From NCBI GenBank assembly GCA_944349335.1, contig CALVMW010000004.1, positions 1 to 47,871 on the forward strand: a stretch of DNA of 47,871 nucleotides, in the 5' to 3' direction. Under the pieces are notes generated by a model that did no database searches, was not told the origin of the DNA, and saw nothing but the letters and a program-made list of their open reading frames with translations. This document shows, piece after piece, positions 8,876-17,342 of this stretch (position 1 is the stretch's first letter; each line of letters begins with the position of its first letter). The position numbers were made by a program, and so were the translations under genes. This DNA comes from an uncultured Bacilli bacterium. Lineage in GTDB: Bacteria; Bacillota_I; Bacilli_A; RFN20; CAG-288.

Positions 8876-9226
8876 ATGAAAAATTATACAAAGTTTGAAA
8901 AAGAAGAAGGAGCTAGAATTGAGCTTCACGATAAGTTAGGATTAACCGGTGCAGAAATTAGTATTAATTCTTTGCCTGCTGATGCTAATGTTCCATTTAT
9001 TCATGCTCATAAGGAGAATGAAGAGATTTATTACATTTTAAGTGGCAATGGTAAATTTGTTATCGATGGTGAAGAAGTTAGTTTAAAATCAGGTGATTCT
9101 ATTAAAGTTGCTCCACAAGGTAAAAGACAAATATTTGCAGGAGAAGAGGGTATAAGTTATCTTTGTATTCAAGTTAAAGTTGATTCACTTGATCAATATA
9201 CAGCTACTGATGCAATTATTTGCTAA
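8876..9226 (+). CDS. Small cupin-domain protein
   Basis: 116 residues, AAGGAGAC about 8 bases before ATG. It is a single cupin_2 beta-barrel: first motif with metal ligands His-x-His and Glu in PFIHAHKENEEIYYILSG, second motif in LKSGDSIKVAPQGKRQ, where the usual second-motif His is not obvious. Small cupins of this kind bind a divalent metal and may act in detoxification of quinones or other small molecules. The divergent HxlR regulator suggests induction by electrophile or redox stress. That role is inferred from context. Confidence 0.85.
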   Translation: MKNYTKFEKEEGARIELHDKLGLTGAEISINSLPADANVPFIHAHKENEEIYYILSGNGKFVIDGEEVSLKSGDSIKVAPQGKRQIFAGEEGISYLCIQVKVDSLDQYTATDAIIC

Positions 9227-9494
9227 GGAAAGAAGATACGTCATTCAAAGTTTCAACACCACTAAAATCAACAATTACTAAGTTAAAATAAAAAAATTAC
9301 CTGTTAATTATTTAAAGCATTCTTAATAATTTTTTCTCTTAAGTAAAAGGTTACGTGAGCATTGTTGAAAACAGAATTTCTTTTAGAGTTATAAATTTTC
9401 ATTTTACTTATCCATCATATTTTTATTTTGAAGCTCATGTAACTCTTATTTCAATGCTTGATGAGCACTTAAAATTTTGTTGTTACTTGTAGTG

Positions 9495-9536
9495 AAACAG
9501 CCATTCACCATAATAAGGTTGGATGGCTGTTTTTTA
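9495..9536 (+). terminator. Rho-independent terminator
   Basis: Stem AACAGCCAT/ATGGCTGTT with further partial pairing inside, then a T6 tract. On the plus strand it would end transcription coming from the cupin gene, about 270 bases upstream, or from a lost gene. Confidence 0.75.
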
Positions 9537-9985
9537 TTCTTCATAAATTATAATTGGATAGATTATTTTTAGTAGAATTATAAAAATTAATATCCTTAAA
9601 AATAGCTTTTTATATACTGAAAAAATAAAAGAGAACCAAAAGTTCCGATCTCTTAAAACTTTTATAATTGATTCCTATGTTCTTAGATTGTATTAGAATA
9701 ATGTAAATAAGTATTTTTGTTCCATTGCTTTAATACAAAACGACACCCTTATTAGCGCCTCCTTAATTAACGCTTAATGCCACTCTTTCGCCTACGTTTG
9801 AAGATGTTTATAAATTGAGTATAAATTTGACTTAAAGAAATTGACACAACAGGAAACAAATGTAAGGTTTAGTTTAACAATATAAAAAGACCAGTATTTT
9901 TAGATCTTTATCCTAAAGCAACGAATGAAGCAGTTAAAACTTTAGAAAAATGCACGCCGATAGCACATCAACTGATGACGAAAAC

Positions 9986-10009
9986 AAAAAAAGCTCTATT
10001 TCTAGAGCA
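9986..10009 (-). terminator. Terminator of tRNA-Ser
   Basis: On the minus strand GCTCTA-GAAA-TAGAGC is followed by seven T, 14 bases after the tRNA CCA end. It is the inverted twin of 8352-8373. Confidence 0.85.
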
Positions 10010-10022
10010 TTTTATGCAATAA

Positions 10023-10113
10023 TGGCGGAGCGAGAGAGATTTGAACTCTCGCACAGTTTTACCTGTCTATGAGCTTTCCAAGCCCACCCCTTCAGCCTCT
10101 TGGGTATCGCTCC
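10023..10113 (-). tRNA. tRNA-Ser (anticodon GGA)
   Basis: 91 nt including an encoded CCA (10023-10025). Acceptor stem GGAGCGA/TCGCTCC with discriminator G; anticodon arm TGGGC-TTGGAAA-GCTCA gives anticodon GGA, reading UCC/UCU. A long class II variable arm (AGACAGGTAAAACTGT region) and a TTCAAAT T-loop are present. Transcribed towards the decayed region, away from the pseudouridine synthase gene. Confidence 0.95.
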
Positions 10114-10180
10114 AATTAAATTAGCATAAATATTTTAAGTGCTTTATAAAAAAAGTCAAGTTTTTTCACAATTATTAAGT

Positions 10181-10197
10181 TATAATTTTTATGTATG
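10181..10197 (+). promoter_or_regulatory. -10 box directly before start codon (likely leaderless mRNA)
   Basis: TATAAT at 10181-10186 is followed by only eight bases before ATG 10195, with another ATG at 10191 out of frame. No Shine-Dalgarno sequence is present. Transcription would begin at or beside the start codon. The -35 is weak. Confidence 0.5.
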
Positions 10198-11175
10198 GAA
10201 TTTGTTATTAAAAATACTGAAGCAGAACAAAGAGTAGATAAATATCTAAAAAGAGCCTTAAAAAATGCTCCTATATCTTTTATTTATAAAATGTTTAGGA
10301 AAAAAGATGTTAAAGTTAATGGTAAAAGAACGAGCATCTCTTATATTTTAAAAGAAGGAGACGTAGTCTCTGTCTATCTAAAAGAGGAACTTCTTCAACA
10401 ATTTAAAAAAGAACAACTTTTAAGACCAGTCACACCAGATTTTAACATTATTTATGAAGACGAGAATATTTTAATAGTAGATAAAATGAAAGGCATTCTA
10501 GTTCATTCAACAGAGGAAGAACAACATATTACATTACAAAATATGGTCCTTAGCTATCTAAAGAAAAAAGGAGAATTTGATCCTGATGATCCTTCAGGAT
10601 TTATTCCTTCCCCTGCTCATAGGCTTGATAGAAATACCTCTGGAATTGTTCTTTTTGGAAAAAATTATGCTGCTTTAAATGAACTTATTAAATTGTTCCG
10701 TGAAAGAGACAAAATTATCAAAAAGTATACTCTTTTAGTAAGAGGAATTACTCCTAAAGCTGGCAAAATAGATTTTCCACTTAAGAAGAATCCAGAGACA
10801 AAGATAGTTAAAGTAACTCCTATAAATAAAGGAGGAAAAGAAGCATTAACTATCTATGAAAGAAAAAAAGTTTTCACAAAATCGCAGCTTTCTCTAGTTG
10901 AAGCTGAACTTATGACTGGTAGAACTCACCAATTGAGAGTTCATTTTGCCTATAGTTCGCACCCTATAGTTGGTGATAATAAGTATGGTGATTTTAAACT
11001 GAATGAATACTTCAAAGATGTTTATTCTTACAAGAGTCAATTCTTGCATGCAAGCTATTTTAAATTTTTAAAATTAGACGGAATATTATCGTATCTTAGC
11101 GAAAAAGAATTCAGAAGCAATTTACCACCTAAAGAAAAAAGCATTATTGAATCTTTACAGAGTGAAAACACATGA
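10195..11175 (+). CDS. RluA/RluD-family 23S rRNA pseudouridine synthase
   Basis: 326 residues. N-terminal S4 RNA-binding domain (about 12-70), then the RluA-type catalytic domain. The signature HRLDRNTSG at 142-150 carries the catalytic Asp145; GRTHQLRVH near 242 is the second family motif. It converts uridine to pseudouridine in RNA; by size and S4 domain it belongs with the RluC/RluD group, but the exact target cannot be read from sequence. It heads a four-gene operon: the next start overlaps its stop by 4 bases. There is no ribosome site, consistent with a leaderless message. Confidence 0.9.
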   Translation: MEFVIKNTEAEQRVDKYLKRALKNAPISFIYKMFRKKDVKVNGKRTSISYILKEGDVVSVYLKEELLQQFKKEQLLRPVTPDFNIIYEDENILIVDKMKGILVHSTEEEQHITLQNMVLSYLKKKGEFDPDDPSGFIPSPAHRLDRNTSGIVLFGKNYAALNELIKLFRERDKIIKKYTLLVRGITPKAGKIDFPLKKNPETKIVKVTPINKGGKEALTIYERKKVFTKSQLSLVEAELMTGRTHQLRVHFAYSSHPIVGDNKYGDFKLNEYFKDVYSYKSQFLHASYFKFLKLDGILSYLSEKEFRSNLPPKEKSIIESLQSENT

Positions 11176-11693
11176 GTCTTTCATTAATTTTAATCTTCAT
11201 TATTCCCTTTGTTTTATTTCCGGCTATCATCTTGCCTACAAATAAGTTAAAGATGTACTCTCTTGTAACTATCCTTCCTTTAATCATCTTTATCGTTTTA
11301 CTTTTACTTGAACTGATTTTTCCATCCATTCATATATATGAAGCTTTCGGTTACATTTTTTTACCCGTTTTTAATGTGATATTTGTCGGATTTAAAGAAT
11401 ATTCATTGAGCGAAACAATATATCTATCAAGTACTATTTTTACTTTTATTATTTATCTAATTTTCCTTCTTTTCTCTTATATCATCATCGATCATAATTT
11501 TACTGGAAGCAATGCTACTCGCCATAAAAAAAGAGATTATATAGCAAAAATAATATATTCAATTTTCTTTTTTCTTTTAGTTTATTTTCTTATTTTCTAC
11601 TTCCTTTCTTCCATCCGTTCTTTAATCCCTCTTGAAGAAGGTTTTTTCTCACCATTATTTTCTTTAATTCATCCTTTAGGAGAAGCGATATGA
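11172..11693 (+). CDS. Hypothetical membrane protein (173 aa)
   Basis: Starts within the stop of the pseudouridine synthase (ATGA overlap). About four hydrophobic segments (roughly 2-25, 28-50, 85-110, 128-150) are separated by short loops, with a basic ATRHKKRD stretch that would be cytoplasmic. No family recognised. It is translationally coupled with both neighbours, so it probably works with the next gene product. Confidence 0.7.
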   Translation: MSLSLILIFIIPFVLFPAIILPTNKLKMYSLVTILPLIIFIVLLLLELIFPSIHIYEAFGYIFLPVFNVIFVGFKEYSLSETIYLSSTIFTFIIYLIFLLFSYIIIDHNFTGSNATRHKKRDYIAKIIYSIFFFLLVYFLIFYFLSSIRSLIPLEEGFFSPLFSLIHPLGEAI

Positions 11694-12760
11694 CAGGAAA
11701 AGAAAAGTTTTATCTTTTAAGTGAAACAGTAGGCTGGAATTGTTCAATTTATATCGATGACTTTTTACTTGAATTATTAAATAGCCAAGATTATAAATCT
11801 CTCACCACCAATGTTTCTAGCGCTGCTGAGCATTTATCTTATGATGCACATAATGTCGTTTATAACTTTAACAATTTAAATTTAGAGCCAAAAACTTTTA
11901 CTGATTATGTTATTTTAAAAAATCAAATTTCTTATCTTTCGCTTGTTTCAAATGAAGAATTCTATCTAAATCCATTTTTAGTTGAAAATGATTATCATGG
12001 TAATGTAAATAGTATCGGTGATTTAATTGTTGAACATAATTCTAAACTTTATACTATTAATTCGCTTATTATTTCTGACGAATATGATGAAGAAAAGAAG
12101 AAAGAAATAATTGAAGAAAGACTAGAATATTATCTAAACGACATTGATTCTCTTTTAAATCGTACAATCTTTATCTTAAAAAATGAGTCGATCAATAATA
12201 CCTCAAAAGCTACCACTCACTTTTCTAGATTTTTAGAAATACTCCTTTTTGTCATCTTTAATCTTTTTGCTTTATTTATCTTTACTAGACATTCAGACTT
12301 GTTTTTTTCCTACATATATAATCCTGACTTTTCTAATAGCATCACTTATATAATTTACTTTTTTATTCCAATACTTTTTATGTATGATTTATTTTTCATC
12401 CTTTTCCACTCTTACCGAGCGAAAATTACCGAGCCTTATAATTATGCGATGCGTTTTATTAAAAATAATGCTAGTAGAGTCTTTGAAGATTTAAAAAATA
12501 ATTGTGAGAGTCTTTACTTCTATATTTCAAAAGCTATCGATGAAAAGAGAATACTAAAAGATGACATTCACACTTTTTCAAAAATTGAAAACACATATAT
12601 TGATATAAAGAGCATCCTCGAAAGCAAAAAACTAACTCAGAAAAGATTATATGTTTTCTTAAAAGCGATGCTGATCATCTTCTTTACTTTAGCGACTATT
12701 CTCTTTATTTATTCTTTTATCATCTATGTTATAACTGAGCTATTAGGAGTAATTTTATGA
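11690..12760 (+). CDS. Hypothetical membrane protein (356 aa)
   Basis: Overlaps the preceding stop by 4 bases (ATGA). The N-terminal 175 residues are soluble and acidic with a helical segment around the EYDEEKKKEIIEERLEYY stretch. Then two membrane segments (about 183-203 and 220-245), a cytoplasmic helical region (about 250-320) and a C-terminal membrane segment (about 326-350). Not recognised as a known family. It lies between a membrane protein and a soluble protein in the same operon, suggesting a membrane complex of unknown role. Confidence 0.7.
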   Translation: MTGKEKFYLLSETVGWNCSIYIDDFLLELLNSQDYKSLTTNVSSAAEHLSYDAHNVVYNFNNLNLEPKTFTDYVILKNQISYLSLVSNEEFYLNPFLVENDYHGNVNSIGDLIVEHNSKLYTINSLIISDEYDEEKKKEIIEERLEYYLNDIDSLLNRTIFILKNESINNTSKATTHFSRFLEILLFVIFNLFALFIFTRHSDLFFSYIYNPDFSNSITYIIYFFIPILFMYDLFFILFHSYRAKITEPYNYAMRFIKNNASRVFEDLKNNCESLYFYISKAIDEKRILKDDIHTFSKIENTYIDIKSILESKKLTQKRLYVFLKAMLIIFFTLATILFIYSFIIYVITELLGVIL

Positions 12761-13476
12761 TATATAGATATAAGAATATAGATTACCAAGATATTTTCTC
12801 ACTTGCGAAAATAATGAATGAGAATTTTGAAGATTTCTCGATGCGTTTAAAAAGTGAAGAATTAGTTTCTTTTATTAAAGAAGAATCTCAAGAAAAATAT
12901 GAGCATATAAATAAAATTCTTTCACAAAATTATAAAAGTGAAATATCAGTATTTTTCTGCTCATATATTCTCAATCCTTATATGGCTTTACGTTATAAAA
13001 ATTATTATTTTAAAGATTATCAAGAATTAGGTAAGAATATGCTTCTTATAAGCCCGAGAATCAATACTGACTTATTTGATTTAGTAAACTATCATCTTAT
13101 CTCTTTCCACATGAAATCTTCGTTATTTGCTAATACTGATGAAGAACTCTATAAAAAAGTTATTTCTATAGAAAATATGAGCAATGAAGATGCAAACTAT
13201 AGTTACTTTAAAATTGCTTATCTACTCAGTAAAAAAACATCGATCATCTATGAAAAAGAAGAATACGAAGACATCTATTCGCTAGTATATTATTTAATAA
13301 AAAACAAAAAATACAACCTTAATAATTTAGGTGATGAACTAGCTGCTTCGCCTCTTATAAGAGCATATAAAGACTTTGGTCATGAAAAAAGAAAAATAGA
13401 AACTTTTCTTCACCTTCTATCTGAAAATGAGCGTTATAATTCTTTATTAGAAGAATATAAGAAAATCAAAAATTAA
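12757..13476 (+). CDS. Hypothetical helical protein (239 aa)
   Basis: Last gene of the four-gene operon, start overlapping the previous stop by 4 bases. It is predicted soluble, rich in Glu, Lys and Tyr, and alpha-helical, with no membrane segment, catalytic motif or cysteine cluster visible. Probably a cytoplasmic partner of the two preceding membrane proteins, by coupling only. No terminator hairpin follows; the next promoter begins about 20 bases later. Confidence 0.65.
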   Translation: MIYRYKNIDYQDIFSLAKIMNENFEDFSMRLKSEELVSFIKEESQEKYEHINKILSQNYKSEISVFFCSYILNPYMALRYKNYYFKDYQELGKNMLLISPRINTDLFDLVNYHLISFHMKSSLFANTDEELYKKVISIENMSNEDANYSYFKIAYLLSKKTSIIYEKEEYEDIYSLVYYLIKNKKYNLNNLGDELAASPLIRAYKDFGHEKRKIETFLHLLSENERYNSLLEEYKKIKN

Positions 13477-13494
13477 ACAATATAAATATATTTA

Positions 13495-13524
13495 TTGTTA
13501 GATAAACTGGATTTAATTTATAAT
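13495..13524 (+). promoter_or_regulatory. Sigma-A-type promoter of phosphoglucomutase
   Basis: TTGTTA (13495-13500), 18-base spacer, TATAAT (13519-13524). The start codon is about 28 bases downstream of the -10 box, with GGGGAGG at 13541-13547. Confidence 0.7.
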
Positions 13525-13552
13525 ATTATTGATTTTGTTTGGGGAGGCTACT

Positions 13553-15301
13553 ATGGATTATTTAGCTAGAAAAGAGGCTTGGTTAGAATCTTCTTTAGTG
13601 AGCGAAAGTGAAAAAGAAATAATACGCCAAGCAGACGATGATCAAATTAAAGAGATGTTTTCATCTGACTTAGAGTTCGGCACAGGTGGCATGAGAGCCT
13701 TATTAGGACCTGGCTGTGCTCGTTTAAATATTTTAACTGTAAGAAGAGCAACTATCGGTGTCGCTAAACACCTTCTCTCTCTTTACGGTCCTGATGCTGC
13801 TAGAAAGAGAGGTTTTGCTATTTCCTTTGATAATAGACACTTCTCTAAAGAGTTCCGTGATATCGCTAGTAAAGTCATGACTGAACATGGATTTAAAGTA
13901 TATACATTTAATGATCCTCATCCTACACCTGAACTTTCCTTCGTTGTCCGTCACTTCCATTGTTTAGGTGGTATCATGCTTACAGCTAGCCATAATCCCA
14001 AAGAATATAATGGCTATAAATTCTATGATGAAAAAGGCTGTCAAGGTGTTTATGCTATCGTTGACGAACTCATTAAAACTATTAAATCCTTACCAGATGA
14101 ATTAACTGTCGATTATGAAAAAGTTGCTGACAAAATGGTAGGAGATATAACTTATCTCGACTCTGATGAAGAATTTGATGAAATGTTTGTAGATAAAGAA
14201 GTCTCTACTTCTTTATATTTAGATAAATTCCAAGGAGAAAGACTCACAAAAATAGTCTTCTCACCGGAATGTGGTTGTGATTGTAAAGTTGGTCCTATGA
14301 CTCTTAGAAAAGCTGGCTATACTGTTGAAACAGTCCCTGGACAAGATTTCTTTGATCCTGATTTTACAGGAACCAAAAATCCTAACCCTGAAACTCCCGA
14401 AGCATATGAAGGTGCTATTGAAGAGCTTAAAAAGCTTAATAAAGAAGGAAAGAAATTCAACCTTATTATCGTCACTGATCCTGATGCTGATAGATGTGGT
14501 CTTGCTTTCTTAGATAAGAATGGTGAAATCAAGCGCCTCAATGGTAATCAAACTGGTGCATTATTGATCGACTTTGTTTTAGGAACCTTAAAAAGGCGTA
14601 ATGAACTTCCTAATAATGGAGTCATCTGTAATACTTTTGTTACTGGTGGTCAAGGAGCTAAGGTCGCTTCATTATATGGTGTTAAAGTAAGAACAACTGC
14701 TACTGGTTTTAAATATATCGGTAATATGGCTGATCAATTGGAAACTATTGGTCAGAAATACCTTTTCGGATATGAAGAATCATATGGTTACTTACTTCGT
14801 GACTTTGTTAGAGATAAAGACTCTTTACAATCTATCCTCGCCATCGCCGATATGTGTGAATATTACTTAAGACAAGGTAAGACTCTTGATATCGCTTATG
14901 AAGAATTATCTGAAAGAACAGGTCGTTACTTTAATGATCAAGTCTCCATCTATTTCACAGGTGCAGATTCTCATGCAAGAATGAGTGCTGAAATAGAAAA
15001 ATTAAGAGAAAATCCGCCCTCAAAGATCGGTGATGAAGAAGTTACCTATCTTTATGATTATGGTAAGAGATACCTTACAGATAACATTAAAAAGACAAAG
15101 AATCCTTTCTCAGATCCTGATATTGATTATAATGATTGTCTTAAATTCTACTTTGCTGATTCTTCCTTTGTCGCTATCCGTCCTTCTGGAACAGAGCCTA
15201 AAGTTAAATTCTATGTCGAAGTACAAGGCTTAAAAGATGAAGAAGCAAAAGCGGTAATGGCAAAGAGAATTGATTCACTTAAGAAGATAATGGGATTATA
15301 A
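13553..15301 (+). CDS. pgcA: Phosphoglucomutase/phosphomannomutase (PgcA-type)
   Basis: 582 residues from ATG 13553, supported by GGGGAGG six bases upstream; a longer in-frame start at 13529 would swallow this site. It interconverts glucose-1-phosphate and glucose-6-phosphate in the cytoplasm, feeding glycan and nucleotide-sugar synthesis. The four alpha-D-phosphohexomutase domains are recognisable: catalytic phosphoserine Ser146 in TASHNP, Mg-binding DPDADR, sugar-binding GYEESYGY and phosphate-binding RPSGTEPK near the C-terminus. Length equals Bacillus PgcA (about 580). It is monocistronic between its own promoter and terminator. The nearby galactose-type transporter may feed the same pathway, though no leloir genes are in this window. 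Confidence 0.92.
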   Translation: MDYLARKEAWLESSLVSESEKEIIRQADDDQIKEMFSSDLEFGTGGMRALLGPGCARLNILTVRRATIGVAKHLLSLYGPDAARKRGFAISFDNRHFSKEFRDIASKVMTEHGFKVYTFNDPHPTPELSFVVRHFHCLGGIMLTASHNPKEYNGYKFYDEKGCQGVYAIVDELIKTIKSLPDELTVDYEKVADKMVGDITYLDSDEEFDEMFVDKEVSTSLYLDKFQGERLTKIVFSPECGCDCKVGPMTLRKAGYTVETVPGQDFFDPDFTGTKNPNPETPEAYEGAIEELKKLNKEGKKFNLIIVTDPDADRCGLAFLDKNGEIKRLNGNQTGALLIDFVLGTLKRRNELPNNGVICNTFVTGGQGAKVASLYGVKVRTTATGFKYIGNMADQLETIGQKYLFGYEESYGYLLRDFVRDKDSLQSILAIADMCEYYLRQGKTLDIAYEELSERTGRYFNDQVSIYFTGADSHARMSAEIEKLRENPPSKIGDEEVTYLYDYGKRYLTDNIKKTKNPFSDPDIDYNDCLKFYFADSSFVAIRPSGTEPKVKFYVEVQGLKDEEAKAVMAKRIDSLKKIMGL

Positions 15302-15305
15302 AATT

Positions 15306-15332
15306 AAAGGTTCACAAATGTGAACCTTTTTT
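15306..15332 (+). terminator. Terminator of pgcA
   Basis: Stem AAAGGTTCAC/GTGAACCTTT, 4-base loop, T-rich tail, 5 bases after the stop codon. Confidence 0.9.
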
Positions 15333-15436
15333 AGTATCTACTAATTAATCACAATTCTTCTTTTATATACTAATTATTCTTATTAAATTAAATATAATAA
15401 CTTAAATATACGATTTGCTAGAAATAATATTACAAA

Positions 15437-15467
15437 CAAAAAAAGCTGGCCACAAGGACCAGCTTTT
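15437..15467 (-). terminator. Terminator of the mgl operon
   Basis: On the minus strand AAAAGCTGGTCC pairs with GGCCAGCTTTT and runs into a T tract, about 18 bases after the permease stop codon. Confidence 0.88.
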
Positions 15468-15484
15468 GATTTTGTAAGTAAAGT

Positions 15485-17326
15485 TTACTTCTTCTTGAGG
15501 TACTTGAGAGAGTCTAAGCAGACAGCAGCCATGATGATGACACCCTGGAAGATGTATTGGATGTTAGCATCAACGCCGATGTAAGTTAAGCAGAAGGTCA
15601 AGCCTTGGAAGATGATAGTACCAACGACAACACCGGAAATCTTACCGATACCGCCAGAGAAGGAAACGCCACCGATGACGCAGGCCGCAATAGCGTTAAG
15701 TTCAGTACCATAACCAGTAGAAGGAGAAGCGATAGGAGTTCTAGCAGCTTCGAAGAAACCACCGAAGCCGTAGAGAATACCAGCCATGATGAAGACGAAC
15801 ATTGTTGTCCAGAAGACGTTGATACCAGAGACAGCAGCAGCTTCAGAGTTACCACCGACAGCGAACATATTCTTACCGAACTTTGTCTTATTCCAGATGA
15901 ACCAGACAAGTAATGTAGCGATAACGGCATAGATGATAAGGTAAACACCATTGTTACCTTTGATACCTAAAGAGATATCATCTTGCATATTGAAGGAAGC
16001 GACAGAAGCGAAGGTGATCATCAAGATACCGAAGCAGAGTAATTGAGTTGATAAGGTTGTGATGAAGGGGTGCATCTTGAACTTAGCAGTAAAGAAACCA
16101 GCAATAGAAGTGAAGATGACGCAAGTAACGATAGAAACAAGTAAACCAGTGATGATACCAGCACCTGCTCCCATACCACTCACATCAATCGTGAAGTTAC
16201 CGAAGGTTGAAGAATTGAAATTATAGACATTGCCTGAGGTGAATAAACAGGTCATCATCGTACCTAAGGCAGTAATACGACCGACGGATAAGTCAGTACC
16301 ACCAAGTAAGATTAAGCCAGCAACACCTAAGGAGTAGAATAATTTAGTAGAAGACTGAGATAAGATAGAAACAATATTGTTACCAGTTAATAAGGTTTGA
16401 TTCTTAGCAGCGGCAACAACGATGAAGACAATGAAGAGGACGATAGCAACAAAGTATAATGCGTTCTTTAATAAGAAATTACGAGTATTGAAGGAATAGA
16501 TATAGTTACGATACTTATATTCAAGATTCTCACCGAAAGTATGCTTGTTATTTCTTAATTTACCGAGATAACCATACTTTTCAAGGTAAGAGTTGAAGAG
16601 ATCGAGCTTAGAAGCATCTAAAGCGATGTTACGGCTAGATTTAGCTTCTTCAAGCTGAGATTTATAAAGAATCTTTTCAGCCTTTAATTTGAGTGTATGC
16701 TCATGTCTAGCTTCTTCATAGAGTTTCTTTTGAGCGAAACTAAGGTTTTTCTCTAACATACGCTTGTTGTTTTCACGAGCCTTAGCTTCATCTTCGGAAC
16801 TGAGCTTTAAATCAGTAATCTCTTGCTCACGAGCTCTATATCTTTCTTCAATTTTAGCTTTCTCTTTTTCTAAATCTTCATCAGAGACATTGATTACATT
16901 ACCGATAGCAGCCAAACGAGTTCTATGATCATCTTCGATCTCACTGACTTTGGCACTGTAGTTAGTTTTAATTTCTTCTCTCTTTTGAAGTTCAACATCT
17001 TTAACAGCAAGATAATAAGACTTACCTTCTTGCTTAGCTAAGATAGCTGTATCTTTAACAATAGCAGCAATTTCTTCTTGATTGTCTATAGAGACTTTCT
17101 TAGCCTTGTTCATCAAATACATATTGCTTTCAATGATTTGACTACGGGTTTGAGGATCAAGATTCTTATTAGCTTTTACATTTTTATTTTCACTCTTTAG
17201 AGCGATGAGCTTACTATCACCATCTTTACGCAACTCAGTTAATTTTTCTAAATTTGTTTTAAAAGTTGCATTAGTTTCAAACGGCGATACAAGTTCAGTA
17301 ACAGCGGTGTTATTTACTTCTGCCAT
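15485..17326 (-). CDS. mglC: Galactose/methyl-galactoside ABC permease with a 280-residue coiled-coil extension
   Basis: 613 residues, AAGGAG before the start. Residues about 283-610 are a BPD_transp_2 permease domain with multiple membrane segments, the LGGTDLSVGR motif (341-350) and conserved glycines near the C-terminus, as in MglC/RbsC. The canonical protein is about 330-340 residues. Residues 1-280 are extra: highly charged, Lys/Glu-rich, without membrane segments, and predicted mostly coiled coil (about 100-235); they would lie in the cytoplasm beside the ATPase. No frameshift or start lies at the domain junction, so the fusion is real. Third gene of the operon, 16 bases after mglA. Whether the extension is regulatory or structural is unknown. 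Confidence 0.85.
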   Translation of the reverse strand: MAEVNNTAVTELVSPFETNATFKTNLEKLTELRKDGDSKLIALKSENKNVKANKNLDPQTRSQIIESNMYLMNKAKKVSIDNQEEIAAIVKDTAILAKQEGKSYYLAVKDVELQKREEIKTNYSAKVSEIEDDHRTRLAAIGNVINVSDEDLEKEKAKIEERYRAREQEITDLKLSSEDEAKARENNKRMLEKNLSFAQKKLYEEARHEHTLKLKAEKILYKSQLEEAKSSRNIALDASKLDLFNSYLEKYGYLGKLRNNKHTFGENLEYKYRNYIYSFNTRNFLLKNALYFVAIVLFIVFIVVAAAKNQTLLTGNNIVSILSQSSTKLFYSLGVAGLILLGGTDLSVGRITALGTMMTCLFTSGNVYNFNSSTFGNFTIDVSGMGAGAGIITGLLVSIVTCVIFTSIAGFFTAKFKMHPFITTLSTQLLCFGILMITFASVASFNMQDDISLGIKGNNGVYLIIYAVIATLLVWFIWNKTKFGKNMFAVGGNSEAAAVSGINVFWTTMFVFIMAGILYGFGGFFEAARTPIASPSTGYGTELNAIAACVIGGVSFSGGIGKISGVVVGTIIFQGLTFCLTYIGVDANIQYIFQGVIIMAAVCLDSLKYLKKK

Positions 17327-17342
17327 TTTCCATCTCCTTTAA

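Larger units (their letters stand above)
9227..10022. other. About 800 bp without an intact gene, apparently decayed
   Basis: It contains a strong terminator hairpin (9495-9536), an AAGAGA/TCTCTT hairpin at about 9627-9656, and short open stretches with no start or family match, for example one around 9889-10020 that reads RPVFLDLYPKATNEAVKTLE. No tRNA, riboswitch or full ORF is seen. It lies immediately downstream of the 3' end of tRNA-Ser, a usual site for integrated elements, so remnants of an old insertion are plausible. Confidence 0.5.

Noticed and set aside
15598..15951. Open frames on both strands inside mglC, mglA and mglB
   Set aside because: Low-complexity shadow frames (Ser/Leu or Asp/Glu-rich) produced by codon bias of the true minus-strand genes.
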